Shown: piece after piece, positions 26,447 through 35,708 of the stretch
Position numbering within the stretch: position 1 is the stretch's first letter
How the letters are laid out: every line of letters begins with the position of its first letter
Origin: an uncultured Bacteroidales bacterium
GTDB taxonomy: Bacteria > Bacteroidota > Bacteroidia > Bacteroidales > UBA932
Length of the DNA: 58,329 bases
Reading direction: 5' to 3'
NCBI GenBank assembly: GCA_944325765.1
Contig: CALVBH010000062.1
Location: 1 to 58,329, forward strand
Notes under the pieces: generated by a model
The model's database searches: none
What the model saw: the letters and a program-made list of their open reading frames with translations, nothing else
Told to the model about the DNA's origin: nothing
Made by a program: the position numbers and the translations under genes

Positions 26447-26469
26447 TTCAGATGAATTTTTTAAAGACC

Positions 26470-28248
26470 ATGAAACAATTTCTGAAAACAGCAGCCGCCG
26501 TCATCGCGGGATGCCTGATAGCTGGAGGCATCATGATATTCATATTCTTCGGGATAATAGGCTCTTTAGCCTCTCTCGGCAAATCGCAGCCGGCAATACC
26601 CCATTCAGCCGTACTCAGGATAGACCTTTCGACCGTGCAGTTGGGAGAACAGACCCGGGAAGCCGACCTGATTACAGCCGTATCAGGAAATCAGATGCAG
26701 GTTCTCGGGATTCTGGATGCCGTACGGGCTGTCAATACCGCCGCATCGGATCCGGCCATCAGGTACATTTACCTGAAACCGGACATGGCTGCAGGAGGCA
26801 TGGCTGAAATCGAAGAACTGCGACAGGCCATATCCGGCTTCAGGAAAAGCGGGAAGGCTGTCATTTCATACATCGAGAATCCTACCAATGCCGGCTTCTA
26901 TCTGGCTTCCGCTTCCGACAAAGTCTATATGACTCCTCATGCCGGAGGTATGAACATGTTCGCCGGGATATCCTCACAGATGGTCTTTCTGAAAGATATT
27001 CTGTCACGATTCGGCGTCAATGTACAGCTGATCCGCCACGGAAAATACAAGTCCGCCGGTGAAATGTTCGTCAGGAATGAGGCAAGCCCGGAAAACCTGG
27101 CGCAGAACCAGGAACTTGTAGACGCCCTCTGGGATTCCTGGTCATCGTCCATAGCCGAAAGCCGCGGGCTTTCGAAAGGGGCTCTGGACTCTATGATTGA
27201 CGGACTGGAACTCAATGTCCCGGAAGACTTTCTGAATGCCGGACTTGTGGACGGACTCCTGACTTCCGATGAGATGGAAATCCGCCTGAAAGAGTATTTC
27301 GATGCATCCGGCAGTGAAAAACCGGCTATGGTTTCCCTGGCCGACTATGCGGCTGCAAAGGTCGTTCCGGATTTCAGGGCAGAAAACAGGGTGGCAGTCA
27401 TCTATGCTGACGGAAACATCATCGACGGTTCCGAAGAACAGCAGGTGGCCGGAGACAGGTTCGCGAGGATGATTTCCGAGATAAGGAAAGACGAAAGCAT
27501 AAAGGCTGTCGTCCTTAGGGTGAACTCTCCGGGAGGAAGCGTGCTGGCCGCAGAAAAAATCCGGGACGAAATAATGCTCCTGACCGAAGAAAAACCCGTA
27601 ATAGCTTCATTCGGAGATTATGCGGCCTCGGGAGGATACTGGATTTCAGCCGGATGCGACTATATTTTCACGAACAGCAGCACCATTACCGGCTCTATAG
27701 GCGTTTTCAGCATGATTCCTGATTTCAGCAAGACTCTCGATGACATAGCCCATATCAATGTCACGACAGTAAATTCCAATGCGCACAGCGACATCTACTC
27801 CTGCCTCCGCCCTCTGACCGGCAGGGAAACAGCCTATATGCAGGAGAGCGTGGAAAGTATTTACAGGACTTTCACCGGGCTCGTGGCCGAAGGAAGGTCT
27901 CTGGACACTGAATATGTGGACTCCATCGCACAGGGAAGGGTATGGTCCGGAGACGATGCGCTCAGACTCAGGCTGGCCGACATGAAAGGGACACTGACGG
28001 ATGCACTGAACTATGCCGTGACGGCGAGCGGTGCAGGCGGAGAACTTGACGAATGGGACATCGTGGAATACCCCAAGCCGATGACTGCCATAGAAATGCT
28101 TATACAGTCTCTGGGCGGGTACGTTTCAGCGTCAGTTTTCAAGGATACCCCGTTCGCCGATGTCGAGGCCGCGTTCAAAGACTGGGACCACAGCCGGAGC
28201 GGACAGGTCTATGCCCGCCTGCCTTACGAACTGGAGATTATAAAATAG
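26470..28248 (+). CDS. sppA: Signal peptide peptidase SppA (67K type)
   Basis: A 592-residue membrane serine peptidase that degrades leftover signal peptides. The N-terminal membrane anchor is AAAVIAGCLIAGGIMIF. It is the long, tandem-domain form: the first domain (about 45-290) supplies the catalytic Lys in RHGKYKSAGEMF (Lys194), and the second (about 310-540) the nucleophile Ser in YAASGGYWISAG (Ser387). It also has VLRVNSPGGSVLAAEKI and the ITGSIGVFSMIPDF stretch typical of SppA. The final 11 nt overlap the 3' end of the convergent tilS. Confidence 0.94.
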   Translation: MKQFLKTAAAVIAGCLIAGGIMIFIFFGIIGSLASLGKSQPAIPHSAVLRIDLSTVQLGEQTREADLITAVSGNQMQVLGILDAVRAVNTAASDPAIRYIYLKPDMAAGGMAEIEELRQAISGFRKSGKAVISYIENPTNAGFYLASASDKVYMTPHAGGMNMFAGISSQMVFLKDILSRFGVNVQLIRHGKYKSAGEMFVRNEASPENLAQNQELVDALWDSWSSSIAESRGLSKGALDSMIDGLELNVPEDFLNAGLVDGLLTSDEMEIRLKEYFDASGSEKPAMVSLADYAAAKVVPDFRAENRVAVIYADGNIIDGSEEQQVAGDRFARMISEIRKDESIKAVVLRVNSPGGSVLAAEKIRDEIMLLTEEKPVIASFGDYAASGGYWISAGCDYIFTNSSTITGSIGVFSMIPDFSKTLDDIAHINVTTVNSNAHSDIYSCLRPLTGRETAYMQESVESIYRTFTGLVAEGRSLDTEYVDSIAQGRVWSGDDALRLRLADMKGTLTDALNYAVTASGAGGELDEWDIVEYPKPMTAIEMLIQSLGGYVSASVFKDTPFADVEAAFKDWDHSRSGQVYARLPYELEIIK

Positions 28249-29656
28249 TCAGAACCAAAACGGAGACGGTATCGGAAGAAATTCTGTAACGGTCATCGAT
28301 GCGTTCGCCGAGTATGGCAGCCACTCTGCCGTTCCCGCTATCCGGGGATGAGGTATCCACGACCATTACCGCCGCCTTCTTGCGGAAAATATCATACTTG
28401 AGGTCAGTGAAAAAATCGCTGACCTTTTTTCTGCCTTTCATACCGAAGGGCACGAACCAGTCCCCGTCCCTCCAGTTCCGGCATGCGAACGGGAAAGTCA
28501 GTCTGGATGCATCGAACAGCAGAGTGCCATGCGGCTGCCTGAGAGAAGTTATCTGCGATCTGTCGGCGAGCGAGACGGAAAAGGTCATACCGTTGCAACT
28601 GTAGATACCGCAGCCTCTCACCGCCGTAAACATGTCCTGGTCAGTCTGCCAGGCGGTCATTGCCGCAGATTTGCCAGATATCGCTACAGGCCTCACTATC
28701 ACCCTGTCGGAAGCTGTCAGCAGGACATATCCGGGAGCATCAAGCCGCTTTCCCGAAAAAGTTCCGCCGCTCTTCAGCATACGGACAAGGGAATTAACCG
28801 CTCCCCTGTTGAAACCGTAACTGTCCATAAACCTGTACAGCAGGTATTCCCAATGTCTGACAGCCGTAAGTTTTCTCACGGAAAGGACAATATCGGAACC
28901 TTCCGAAGATATGCATTTCCGGATTTCATCCTCATAGAAAGCTTCGGCGATGGCTCCTGCCTGGGCAAAATACGACATTTCGTCATTTACGGTGCATATA
29001 AACGAGGGATTCATCTTCTCGAATACAGGGAATACGAGATGTCTGATTCTGTTTCTGCGGTAATCGGTCATGGCATTGGTCCGGTCCTCCCTGAAAGGGA
29101 CGGAATGAGACCGGACATAGCCTTCAATCTGTTTCCTGGTAAACGGAAGAAGGGGGCGCAGGAGACGTATCCGGGACTTCCCGTCGGAATACGGCACCAC
29201 CGACTCGACAGACATTCCGGATATGCCTTTCAGCCCTGTTCCGCGCACAAGGTTCAGGAAAAGGGTCTCCGCATTGTCGTTGTCATTATGCGCCACGCAC
29301 AATGCCTCGTAGCCGGATGAAATGCAGGTTTCGGCAAACCAGCGGTAGCGAAGTTCCCTGGCAGCCATTTCCACGCTGACTCCATGGGCCGCGGCGAATT
29401 CTTCGGTATCGAAATCCGTCTTATGGAATTTTATGCCGTTCCGTGCTGCCCAGTCCCTGACCAGGGCTTCATCCGCATCGCTGTCATCTCCGCGGAGATG
29501 GAAATTGCAGTGCGCCACGGAGAACCTGATTCCCGAATGCAGAAGCAGGTCTGCCATACACATCGAATCGATTCCGCCGCTCACAGCAGCCAGAACCGGC
29601 TCCGCAGCGGCCGACAGGCCATGTTGCTCCAGTATTTCGGAGAATCCCGGCAACAT
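28238..29656 (-). CDS. tilS: tRNA(Ile)-lysidine synthase
   Basis: 472 residues. Converts C34 of the CAU-anticodon tRNA-Ile to lysidine, so that it reads AUA. The N-terminal PP-loop ATPase motif AAVSGGIDSMCMADLL is followed by AHCNFHLRGDDSDADE and VAHNDNDNAETLFLNLVRGT. The C-terminal TilS domain carries WRDGDWFVPFGMKGRKKVSD, then FFTDLK, the usual tRNA acceptor-binding element. Length is normal. It lies 12 nt downstream of the DUF3078 gene and overlaps sppA by 11 nt at the 3' end. Confidence 0.95.
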   Translation of the reverse strand: MLPGFSEILEQHGLSAAAEPVLAAVSGGIDSMCMADLLLHSGIRFSVAHCNFHLRGDDSDADEALVRDWAARNGIKFHKTDFDTEEFAAAHGVSVEMAARELRYRWFAETCISSGYEALCVAHNDNDNAETLFLNLVRGTGLKGISGMSVESVVPYSDGKSRIRLLRPLLPFTRKQIEGYVRSHSVPFREDRTNAMTDYRRNRIRHLVFPVFEKMNPSFICTVNDEMSYFAQAGAIAEAFYEDEIRKCISSEGSDIVLSVRKLTAVRHWEYLLYRFMDSYGFNRGAVNSLVRMLKSGGTFSGKRLDAPGYVLLTASDRVIVRPVAISGKSAAMTAWQTDQDMFTAVRGCGIYSCNGMTFSVSLADRSQITSLRQPHGTLLFDASRLTFPFACRNWRDGDWFVPFGMKGRKKVSDFFTDLKYDIFRKKAAVMVVDTSSPDSGNGRVAAILGERIDDRYRISSDTVSVLVLTIL

Positions 29657-29668
29657 ATCGGAAAACTC

Positions 29669-30757
29669 CTATCTGGCAAAAGTATAGACGAAACCGAACG
29701 ACAGGGATTCCTTGAACTGAACGCGCTGCTTGCCGGGAAGTCCGGCAGCTTTTTCCTCAGGCGTCGCTATCAGGACATCGTCGTCGTAGATAAGATTCGT
29801 AATGAACGTAAACGAAAAGAACTTGGTCAGTTTCCAGTCGAATCTCGTATCCCAGTTCACGCGCACGTTCTGGGGCTTGTCGAGATAGTCGGAAAAAAGC
29901 ACCACCTGGGATGAAAATGCGAAATTGTCGTTTATATTGACCTTGAAATCGACCTTCAGCTGGGCACCGAACTCGAATTTGGCGGCCTTGTAAATGTTCC
30001 CGTCTATGGTGCCGTCTTCTTTCTTCGGAAGATCTGCATCTTCCACCCCTTCATATTTCTTTTTCCGCGGCTGGCTGTATGAGGACCTCAGTTCAGGATT
30101 GCTTACGATGACGAAACCTCCGGTAACAGGAGCAAGGTTGACGCTAAGCCAGTTCAACGGCTTGTAATCAAGACCGAGAGCCAGGTTCGTATATGCCGGC
30201 GACAGCAGTCCCGACTTGAGCACCCTGGCATCACGCCAGTCCTCCTTCGTATATTCCTCGTTTTCCTCAAGCTGGCGCGTAGGTGTCGGGAAATCGTAGG
30301 TATTGGAAAACTGCGACCTGAAACTGAAGTTGGCAGAATAGTACAGATTATCCTTGGCCTGATAGCCCCACTTGCTTTCCAGATAAATCCTGTCATCGCT
30401 TTTCTGCAGCACAGGCTTGTCCGCTGAATACAGGAATCCGTAATCGAGCTGAAGCCTGTTGTTCCAGAACATCTTGTCCTTCGAATAATTGGCATTGGCA
30501 TCGATGAATGTCTTGAGGGATATCGTATTATATCCTCCGGCCGCCCAGTTGGTCAAGGATGTCTGGCCGAAATCGAGCTTGGTCTGGAGAGAATTGTTCC
30601 AGTATTTCGGTGCAGGGACTTTTTCCTCTTCCACTCTCGGAGCGGAAGCCACCGCGTCCGCCGCCTTGTCGAGGATTTCCATCTGGCTCTGCTCATCCTG
30701 GGCCCATACCGACATTGGCATGGCGAATGCCAGGGCTATGACAAATAGTCTTTTCAT
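29669..30757 (-). CDS. DUF3078 outer-membrane-type protein
   Basis: 362 residues from ATG 30757 (MKRLFVIALAFAMPM), with a cleavable signal peptide ending VWAQ. The mature protein has KYWNNSLQTKLDFGQTSLTN and NWAAGGYNTISLKTF, the hallmark start of DUF3078. It continues in repeated amphipathic beta strands and ends in an aromatic-rich strand (GFVYTFAR), as expected for a beta barrel in the outer membrane. The function of this family is unknown. It sits between proS and tilS on the same strand with short gaps (about 29 and 12 nt), so it is probably in one operon with them. Confidence 0.85.
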   Translation of the reverse strand: MKRLFVIALAFAMPMSVWAQDEQSQMEILDKAADAVASAPRVEEEKVPAPKYWNNSLQTKLDFGQTSLTNWAAGGYNTISLKTFIDANANYSKDKMFWNNRLQLDYGFLYSADKPVLQKSDDRIYLESKWGYQAKDNLYYSANFSFRSQFSNTYDFPTPTRQLEENEEYTKEDWRDARVLKSGLLSPAYTNLALGLDYKPLNWLSVNLAPVTGGFVIVSNPELRSSYSQPRKKKYEGVEDADLPKKEDGTIDGNIYKAAKFEFGAQLKVDFKVNINDNFAFSSQVVLFSDYLDKPQNVRVNWDTRFDWKLTKFFSFTFITNLIYDDDVLIATPEEKAAGLPGKQRVQFKESLSFGFVYTFAR

Positions 30758-30786
30758 TCTTTGAAACATTTAATTTAAAAAATAAA

Positions 30787-32265
30787 TCAATATGATCTTG
30801 CAAACAACACTCTCCTGTGCGAAGGCTTGCCGCTGTAGATGCACTTTCCTTCTTCCTCGCACACTGCCGAATCGATAGGGATGCACCTGATGGTAGCCTT
30901 GGTCTCTTCCTTTATCTTCTCTTCAGTTTCTGTCGTGCCGTCCCAGTGGCAGAACAGGAAGCCGCCATCCTCGATCCTGGTCCTGAATTCATCCCAGGTA
31001 TCGACCTTGACGATGTTATCATCCCTGAATTTCAAGGCTTTGGCATAGATATTCTTCTGTATTTCAGCCAGAAGTTCCTCGATATGGCGTCCAAGGCCAT
31101 CCTGAGATACCGAAGATTTTTCCAGGGTATCCCTTCTGGCAAGTTCCACCGTACCGTTCTGCAGGTCGCGCGGACCTATGGCGATTCTCACCGGCACACC
31201 TTTCAGTTCCCATTCAGCGAACTTGAAACCGGGTCTGAGAGTATCCCTGTCATCGATTTTCACTGTATGGCCATGAGATTCCAGCTCCTTTTTCAGCTGA
31301 TCCATCCTGTCCAAAATGGCGGTACGTTCTTCATCGCTCTTGTAGATAGGGACCATCACGACCTGAATCGGGGCAAGGGCCGGAGGAAGCACCAGACCGT
31401 TGTCATCGCCATGAGCCATGATAAGAGCCCCCATAAGACGGGTGGAAACGCCCCAGGATGTAGCCCAAACGTATTCCTGCTTGCCTTCCTTGTTTGTATA
31501 CTGCACATCGAAGGCTTTCGCGAAATTCTGTCCGAGGAAATGCGATGTACCGGCCTGCAGGGCTTTTCCGTCCTGCATAAGGGCTTCTATGCAAAGGGTG
31601 TCTATCGCGCCTGCAAATCTCTCGTTCGGACTTTTATGCCCTACCACGACAGGCATTGCCATCGTATTTCTGGCAAAATCGGCATAGACATTCACCATTT
31701 TCATAGCCTCGGCCTCGGCTTCCTGCCGCGTGGCATGGGCCGTATGGCCTTCCTGCCAGAGAAATTCGGCGGTTCTGAGGAAAAGCCGGGTGCGCATTTC
31801 CCATCTGACCACATTGGCCCACTGGTTGCACAGTATCGGAAGATCCCTCCAGGAAGTAATCCAGTTCTTGTATGTATTCCATATTATGGTCTCGGAAGTA
31901 GGCCTTACCACGAGTTCTTCCTCGAGCTTTGCCGAAGGGTCCACCACGACACCCGGGCCGTCAGGATTGGTCATAAGCCTGTGATGGGTGACTACCGCAC
32001 ATTCCTTCGCGAATCCTTCCACATGCTCAGCTTCCCTGCTGAGGAATGATTTGGGAATAAAAAGAGGGAAATAAGCATTCTGATGACCTGTCTCCTTGAA
32101 CATTCTGTCGAGGACTTCATGCATTTTCTCCCAGATGGCATAACCGTACGGTTTGATGACCATGCAGCCTCTGACTGCCGAGGCCTCCGCCAGATCCGCC
32201 TTTACCACCAGATCATTATACCACTGTGAATAGTTTTCCGACCTTTTTGTAACCTCTTTTGCCAT
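30787..32265 (-). CDS. proS: Prolyl-tRNA synthetase (eukaryote/archaeon-like, no editing insert)
   Basis: A 492-residue class II synthetase. The start [18 protein letters not shown] and segments [49 protein letters not shown] and [20 protein letters not shown] belong to the short ProRS type that lacks the INS editing domain. The C-terminal anticodon and zinc-type domain ends in [13 protein letters not shown], with the terminal Tyr conserved in this class. This type is standard for Bacteroidota. It is the first gene of a proS-DUF3078-tilS set; no exact TAnnTTTG is seen in its upstream region. Confidence 0.96.
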   Translation of the reverse strand: MAKEVTKRSENYSQWYNDLVVKADLAEASAVRGCMVIKPYGYAIWEKMHEVLDRMFKETGHQNAYFPLFIPKSFLSREAEHVEGFAKECAVVTHHRLMTNPDGPGVVVDPSAKLEEELVVRPTSETIIWNTYKNWITSWRDLPILCNQWANVVRWEMRTRLFLRTAEFLWQEGHTAHATRQEAEAEAMKMVNVYADFARNTMAMPVVVGHKSPNERFAGAIDTLCIEALMQDGKALQAGTSHFLGQNFAKAFDVQYTNKEGKQEYVWATSWGVSTRLMGALIMAHGDDNGLVLPPALAPIQVVMVPIYKSDEERTAILDRMDQLKKELESHGHTVKIDDRDTLRPGFKFAEWELKGVPVRIAIGPRDLQNGTVELARRDTLEKSSVSQDGLGRHIEELLAEIQKNIYAKALKFRDDNIVKVDTWDEFRTRIEDGGFLFCHWDGTTETEEKIKEETKATIRCIPIDSAVCEEEGKCIYSGKPSHRRVLFARSY

Positions 32266-32357
32266 TGTTCCTGTTTTTATTTATTTTTGTTGTATGCTAC
32301 ATACGGTCCGGTTCCTGCATCTATTATACGGATTGGTCCCATAATTGCAGAATACCG

Positions 32358-32419
32358 GTTTACCAAGCGTAAATGACTGAGTCCAAGTCCGAAATAACGA
32401 AGCTATCCGCCTTTTCCGT
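32358..32419 (+). repeat. Direct repeat, copy 1
   Basis: The core 32369-32403 (35 bp, GTAAATGACTGAGTCC...) is repeated at 32491-32525 with two mismatches. The similarity extends outward, with GTTTAC upstream and CGCCTTTTCC downstream, so each unit is about 60 bp. The copies lie in the spacer between proS and the repeat-rich lipoprotein gene. Confidence 0.8.
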
Positions 32420-32427
32420 TATCTGCG

Positions 32428-32548
32428 CCGAAGCGGGGAAAAGGATGAAGTGCAAGGCGTAAGGATGAGGACGACAGGAGTTTACAAGGTGTAAATGACT
32501 GAGTCCGAATCCGAAATAACGAAGCAATTCGCCTTTTCCCCGCTTCGG
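32428..32548. repeat. 17-bp perfect inverted repeat flanking direct repeat copy 2
   Basis: CCGAAGCGGGGAAAAGG at 32428-32444 is exactly complementary to CCTTTTCCCCGCTTCGG at 32532-32548. The arms enclose 87 bp that include the second direct-repeat copy. The boundaries make it look like a small inserted or duplicated unit; it has no ORF. Confidence 0.75.
32479..32540 (+). repeat. Direct repeat, copy 2
   Basis: The second copy of the roughly 60-bp unit (core 32491-32525). Its right edge runs into the right arm of the 17-bp inverted repeat. Confidence 0.8.
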
Positions 32549-32592
32549 ACCGCGAAGATACTAAAATTTTTAATATATAAGGAGATTCCACT

Positions 32593-33906
32593 ATGAAACT
32601 GAGTCTATACCCCCTGATTTTCACAGTACTCGCAGCTACGGCTTGCGGAAGTACCGCGACATTGTCTTCAGGGCAGAGATTCAACGACGGCATTTATTAC
32701 GCCGGCAGGCAGGAGCCGAAGGAAGCCGTGACGGAAGAATCTTACGACAGGGAAGTCGATGCCCTTGTAGAGCGCACAAAGAACTCCGAGATATACCTGT
32801 TCAGCGAAGATAAGGCAGATACGGTGGTCATTCCTGAAAACAAATCCGCCGTAATCAATTTCAACAATTCGAACATAAGCTCCATAACCATAACGGACGA
32901 TCCGTTCGAAGATGCATGGTATTCAAGTTATGCACTGGTTCCGGCTACTGCACTGGCCATAACATGGAGCACGTGGTGGGACCCGTGGTATTGGGATTCA
33001 TGGTATTACAGGCCGTACTGGTACAGGAATCCGTGGTACACAGGGCGATGGTGGGATCCATGGTACTGGAATCCGCATTACTGGGATCCATGGTATTGGG
33101 ATCCATGGTATCACAGGCCGTACTGGAGCCACAGTTACTGGCACAGTCCGCACTGGCACCACCATCACTGGTATGGTCCGGGACCTTCTCATGGCCCGGT
33201 TTACGGCAGGGACATGTATTTCGGCTCCAGAAACTCCACTGCATCATACGGTTCACGCACATCGGGGATTTCGAGAAACGCCACGACTGGTTCGTCAGTA
33301 TCCCGCAGGACATCATCCGGAATCTCGCGCAGTACGACATCCGGCCTCAGGTCAGTAAGCAGGGGCGTCACATCATCAGTGACACGCTCCGCCGGGACTG
33401 TTTCAAGAGGTTCAGGAAGTACCGTTTCACGTTCTGCGGGAAGTTCCGTATCCCGAAGCAGCGGAACGGTATCGCGCGGCACAGGAACAGTTTCACGGGG
33501 CACAGGGACGGTATCGCGGGGCACAGGGACGGTATCGCGCTCCAGCGGCACTGTTTCCAGAAGCAGCGGCACTGCACGCTACACAGGCTCGTCAAGCCGC
33601 ACTGCCGGCAACAGCAAGGCATCCGTAAACAGCTACAGGAGACCGACTTCTTCAGGCAATGCCAGCACCTCCTACGGCAGGTCTTCCGGCAGTTCGTCTT
33701 CCAGGACATACTACCGCTCCGACTCGTCGGCAGGTTCGTCCGACCGCAGCAGCTCATACAACCGCAGTACATCCGGCAGATCTTCATCGTATAACAGAAG
33801 CAGTTCCTCATACAACAGGAGTTCGACTCCGAGCTACAGCAGGCCGTCGGGAGTTTCCCGCAGCAGCGGTTCATCGAGAGGTTCGGTATCCAGAAGCAGA
33901 CGATAG
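32593..33906 (+). CDS. Lipoprotein with Trp/Tyr/His/Pro-rich and Ser/Arg/Thr-rich repeat halves
   Basis: 437 residues. An AAGGAG sequence sits 8 nt before the ATG. The signal peptide ends in a lipobox TACGS. Residues about 25-120 are ordinary (FNNSNISSITITDDPF). About 125-205 are extraordinarily rich in aromatic residues, with iterated WDPWY/WY and then HH units. About 210-437 are Ser/Arg/Thr/Gly-rich with seven-residue TVSRGTG-type repeats and later SYNRSS units, giving a basic, disordered tail. Similar lipoproteins upstream of barrel proteins occur in Bacteroidota, but I know no function. A structural or adhesive envelope role is a guess. Long alternative-frame ORFs here are artefacts of the repeats. 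Confidence 0.75.
   Translation: MKLSLYPLIFTVLAATACGSTATLSSGQRFNDGIYYAGRQEPKEAVTEESYDREVDALVERTKNSEIYLFSEDKADTVVIPENKSAVINFNNSNISSITITDDPFEDAWYSSYALVPATALAITWSTWWDPWYWDSWYYRPYWYRNPWYTGRWWDPWYWNPHYWDPWYWDPWYHRPYWSHSYWHSPHWHHHHWYGPGPSHGPVYGRDMYFGSRNSTASYGSRTSGISRNATTGSSVSRRTSSGISRSTTSGLRSVSRGVTSSVTRSAGTVSRGSGSTVSRSAGSSVSRSSGTVSRGTGTVSRGTGTVSRGTGTVSRSSGTVSRSSGTARYTGSSSRTAGNSKASVNSYRRPTSSGNASTSYGRSSGSSSSRTYYRSDSSAGSSDRSSSYNRSTSGRSSSYNRSSSSYNRSSTPSYSRPSGVSRSSGSSRGSVSRSRR
33464..33575 (+). repeat. 21-bp coding tandem repeats
   Basis: Repeated units of 21 bp (core GGTATCGCGGGGCACAGGGA) encode TVSRGTG/TVSRSSG inside the lipoprotein gene. Adjacent copies are nearly identical, so copy number could vary by slippage or recombination. 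Confidence 0.8.
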
Positions 33907-33983
33907 AGCTTTCCCTGAAGCGCAGCAGCCGACGGCAGGACAGCCATCTCATTAAACAACTGTATAATCTAAAAACTCAGAAA

Positions 33984-35684
33984 ATGAAAAAGACAGCATT
34001 GGTACTTTTACTTGCAGGCATCACGGCAGGTGCAGGCGCACAGACCGTCTACGATGCGCTGACGTTCAGTGAAAGCAACTACGAGGGGACGGCCAGGACA
34101 ATGGCTATGGGAAATGCGTTCACCGCACTCGGAGGCGATCTGGGCGCTGTCACTATCAATCCGGCCGGATCGGCAGTCGCCAATTACGGGCAGATAACCA
34201 TCACGCCTGCCCTCAACATTTCCGTGAACAATGCCGGCGGCACCGCATACACAGGAGAATCGACTCCATACAGTTTCGGGAACCGGCTCAGGAACGCGGA
34301 AACGAGGTTCAGTGTCCCTAATTTCGGTGTCACCATGAACCTCGACCTGCACCGCAGCAAGGGGCTGAAAAATATCAACATCGGTTTCATAGTCAACACT
34401 ACGAACCGTTATCAGCAGAGTCTCATCACATCGGGAGAACACTCCAACACCTCTTTCGCCGGCTCCGAAGCCTACTGGGCGTCCATCGAAGGATACGACA
34501 TGAATTCCCTTCTGGGCGAAGATGCCTACAACTCATACAACGCGCCGTGGAAGACCATCGTGGCAGCCCAGTCCGGTATGTTCTCCGAACTGACAGACTA
34601 TCCCGGAATCTTCGTGGGTGCGAACGAGAACTTCGAAGTCTCCGACGGCGAGGACGGTACGAATATAAACGCCTGGACACCCGGACCGCTGTTCCAGACT
34701 TACCAGAGACAGAACACGGGATATAAATACGACTATGTATTCAACATAGGTTTCAATATATCGGATTTCGTCTATTTCGGAGCCAACCTCGGCATCACAT
34801 CCCTGAACTACGACTCCGCCCTGCGTTTCACTGAAGCGGCGGTAGATCCGTCCCTGTTCGAAAACAGTTTCACTGACAACGATTCAGGACAGGAGACCGT
34901 CACGTATTTCGACAATCTGCAGTACGACTACAGATACTCCGCCAGAGGTACAGGCGTTTACGGAAAATTCGGATTCATCGTCAATCCCGGTTTCGGACTG
35001 CGCATCGGAGCTGCCCTCCAGACGCCTACGAGTACGCATATAAAGGAAAACTGGAGCGAAAGCGGTGCCACGGTATTCACTGATTCGCAGTTCAATGCAA
35101 GTTCGGAAAGCCCTCTCGGCGAATACGAATACAGGCTGGTCTCCCCTCTGAGAGCGAATTTCGGCTTGGCCTATACGTTCGGGACATTCGGTCTGATAAG
35201 CGCAGACTACGAACTGTGCGACTACAGCACCATGAAATTCAAGGAAAAGGGAATGCAGTCCGGAACATTCGACGATACCAATATGGGGATTAAATCCAAT
35301 ATGGGAATGGCGCATGAACTGAGGGCAGGCATCGAAATCAAACCTCTGTCACAGCTCGCGCTCCGCGCAGGATACGGATTTACGACTTCTCCGGAAAAAG
35401 TGTCGGATGAATTCGGGAAAATGGTTTACGTGAGCAGTGTAACGGACCATCCTGGAAGGACCATGACGCACAAGGGGGCATTCGGTATCGGATACAGTAC
35501 AAAAGGTTCATTTTTCATAGATGCAGCCTGCAGCTTCACGAAATTCAGGGACGAGTACATATATCCTTACGATGACTACTGTTTCGATGGTGACGGTTAT
35601 GTCCTGGAGGGATACTACACCCCTGAAATCCTGAACAGACGTATGCTCTGGAATGTACTCCTCACTTTCGGTTTCCGCTTCTAA
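33984..35684 (+). CDS. FadL/OmpP1-family outer membrane protein
   Basis: 566 residues with a signal peptide ([20 protein letters not shown]). The mature N-terminus, YEGTARTMAMGNAFTALGGD followed by VTINPAG, is the FadL/TodX hallmark for hydrophobic-substrate porins. Alternating beta strands run to the C-terminal LLTFGFRF, with the terminal Phe expected for BAM-dependent insertion. In Bacteroidota these barrels are often labelled hemin receptors, without proof. It follows the repeat-rich lipoprotein by 77 nt on the same strand, so the two may be co-expressed. The substrate is unknown. Confidence 0.87.
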   Translation: MKKTALVLLLAGITAGAGAQTVYDALTFSESNYEGTARTMAMGNAFTALGGDLGAVTINPAGSAVANYGQITITPALNISVNNAGGTAYTGESTPYSFGNRLRNAETRFSVPNFGVTMNLDLHRSKGLKNINIGFIVNTTNRYQQSLITSGEHSNTSFAGSEAYWASIEGYDMNSLLGEDAYNSYNAPWKTIVAAQSGMFSELTDYPGIFVGANENFEVSDGEDGTNINAWTPGPLFQTYQRQNTGYKYDYVFNIGFNISDFVYFGANLGITSLNYDSALRFTEAAVDPSLFENSFTDNDSGQETVTYFDNLQYDYRYSARGTGVYGKFGFIVNPGFGLRIGAALQTPTSTHIKENWSESGATVFTDSQFNASSESPLGEYEYRLVSPLRANFGLAYTFGTFGLISADYELCDYSTMKFKEKGMQSGTFDDTNMGIKSNMGMAHELRAGIEIKPLSQLALRAGYGFTTSPEKVSDEFGKMVYVSSVTDHPGRTMTHKGAFGIGYSTKGSFFIDAACSFTKFRDEYIYPYDDYCFDGDGYVLEGYYTPEILNRRMLWNVLLTFGFRF

Positions 35685-35708
35685 CCGACGGACTCAAAAG
35701 GGTGCTTT

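Noticed and set aside
33385-33590. CRISPR-like regularly spaced repeats
   Set aside because: They are contiguous 21-bp coding units without spacers, in frame with the lipoprotein, and no cas genes are present.
32916-33794. A 292-codon plus-strand frame and several minus-strand frames over the lipoprotein gene
   Set aside because: They arise from the repetitive aromatic and Ser/Arg codons of the real frame, which has the signal peptide and Shine-Dalgarno sequence.
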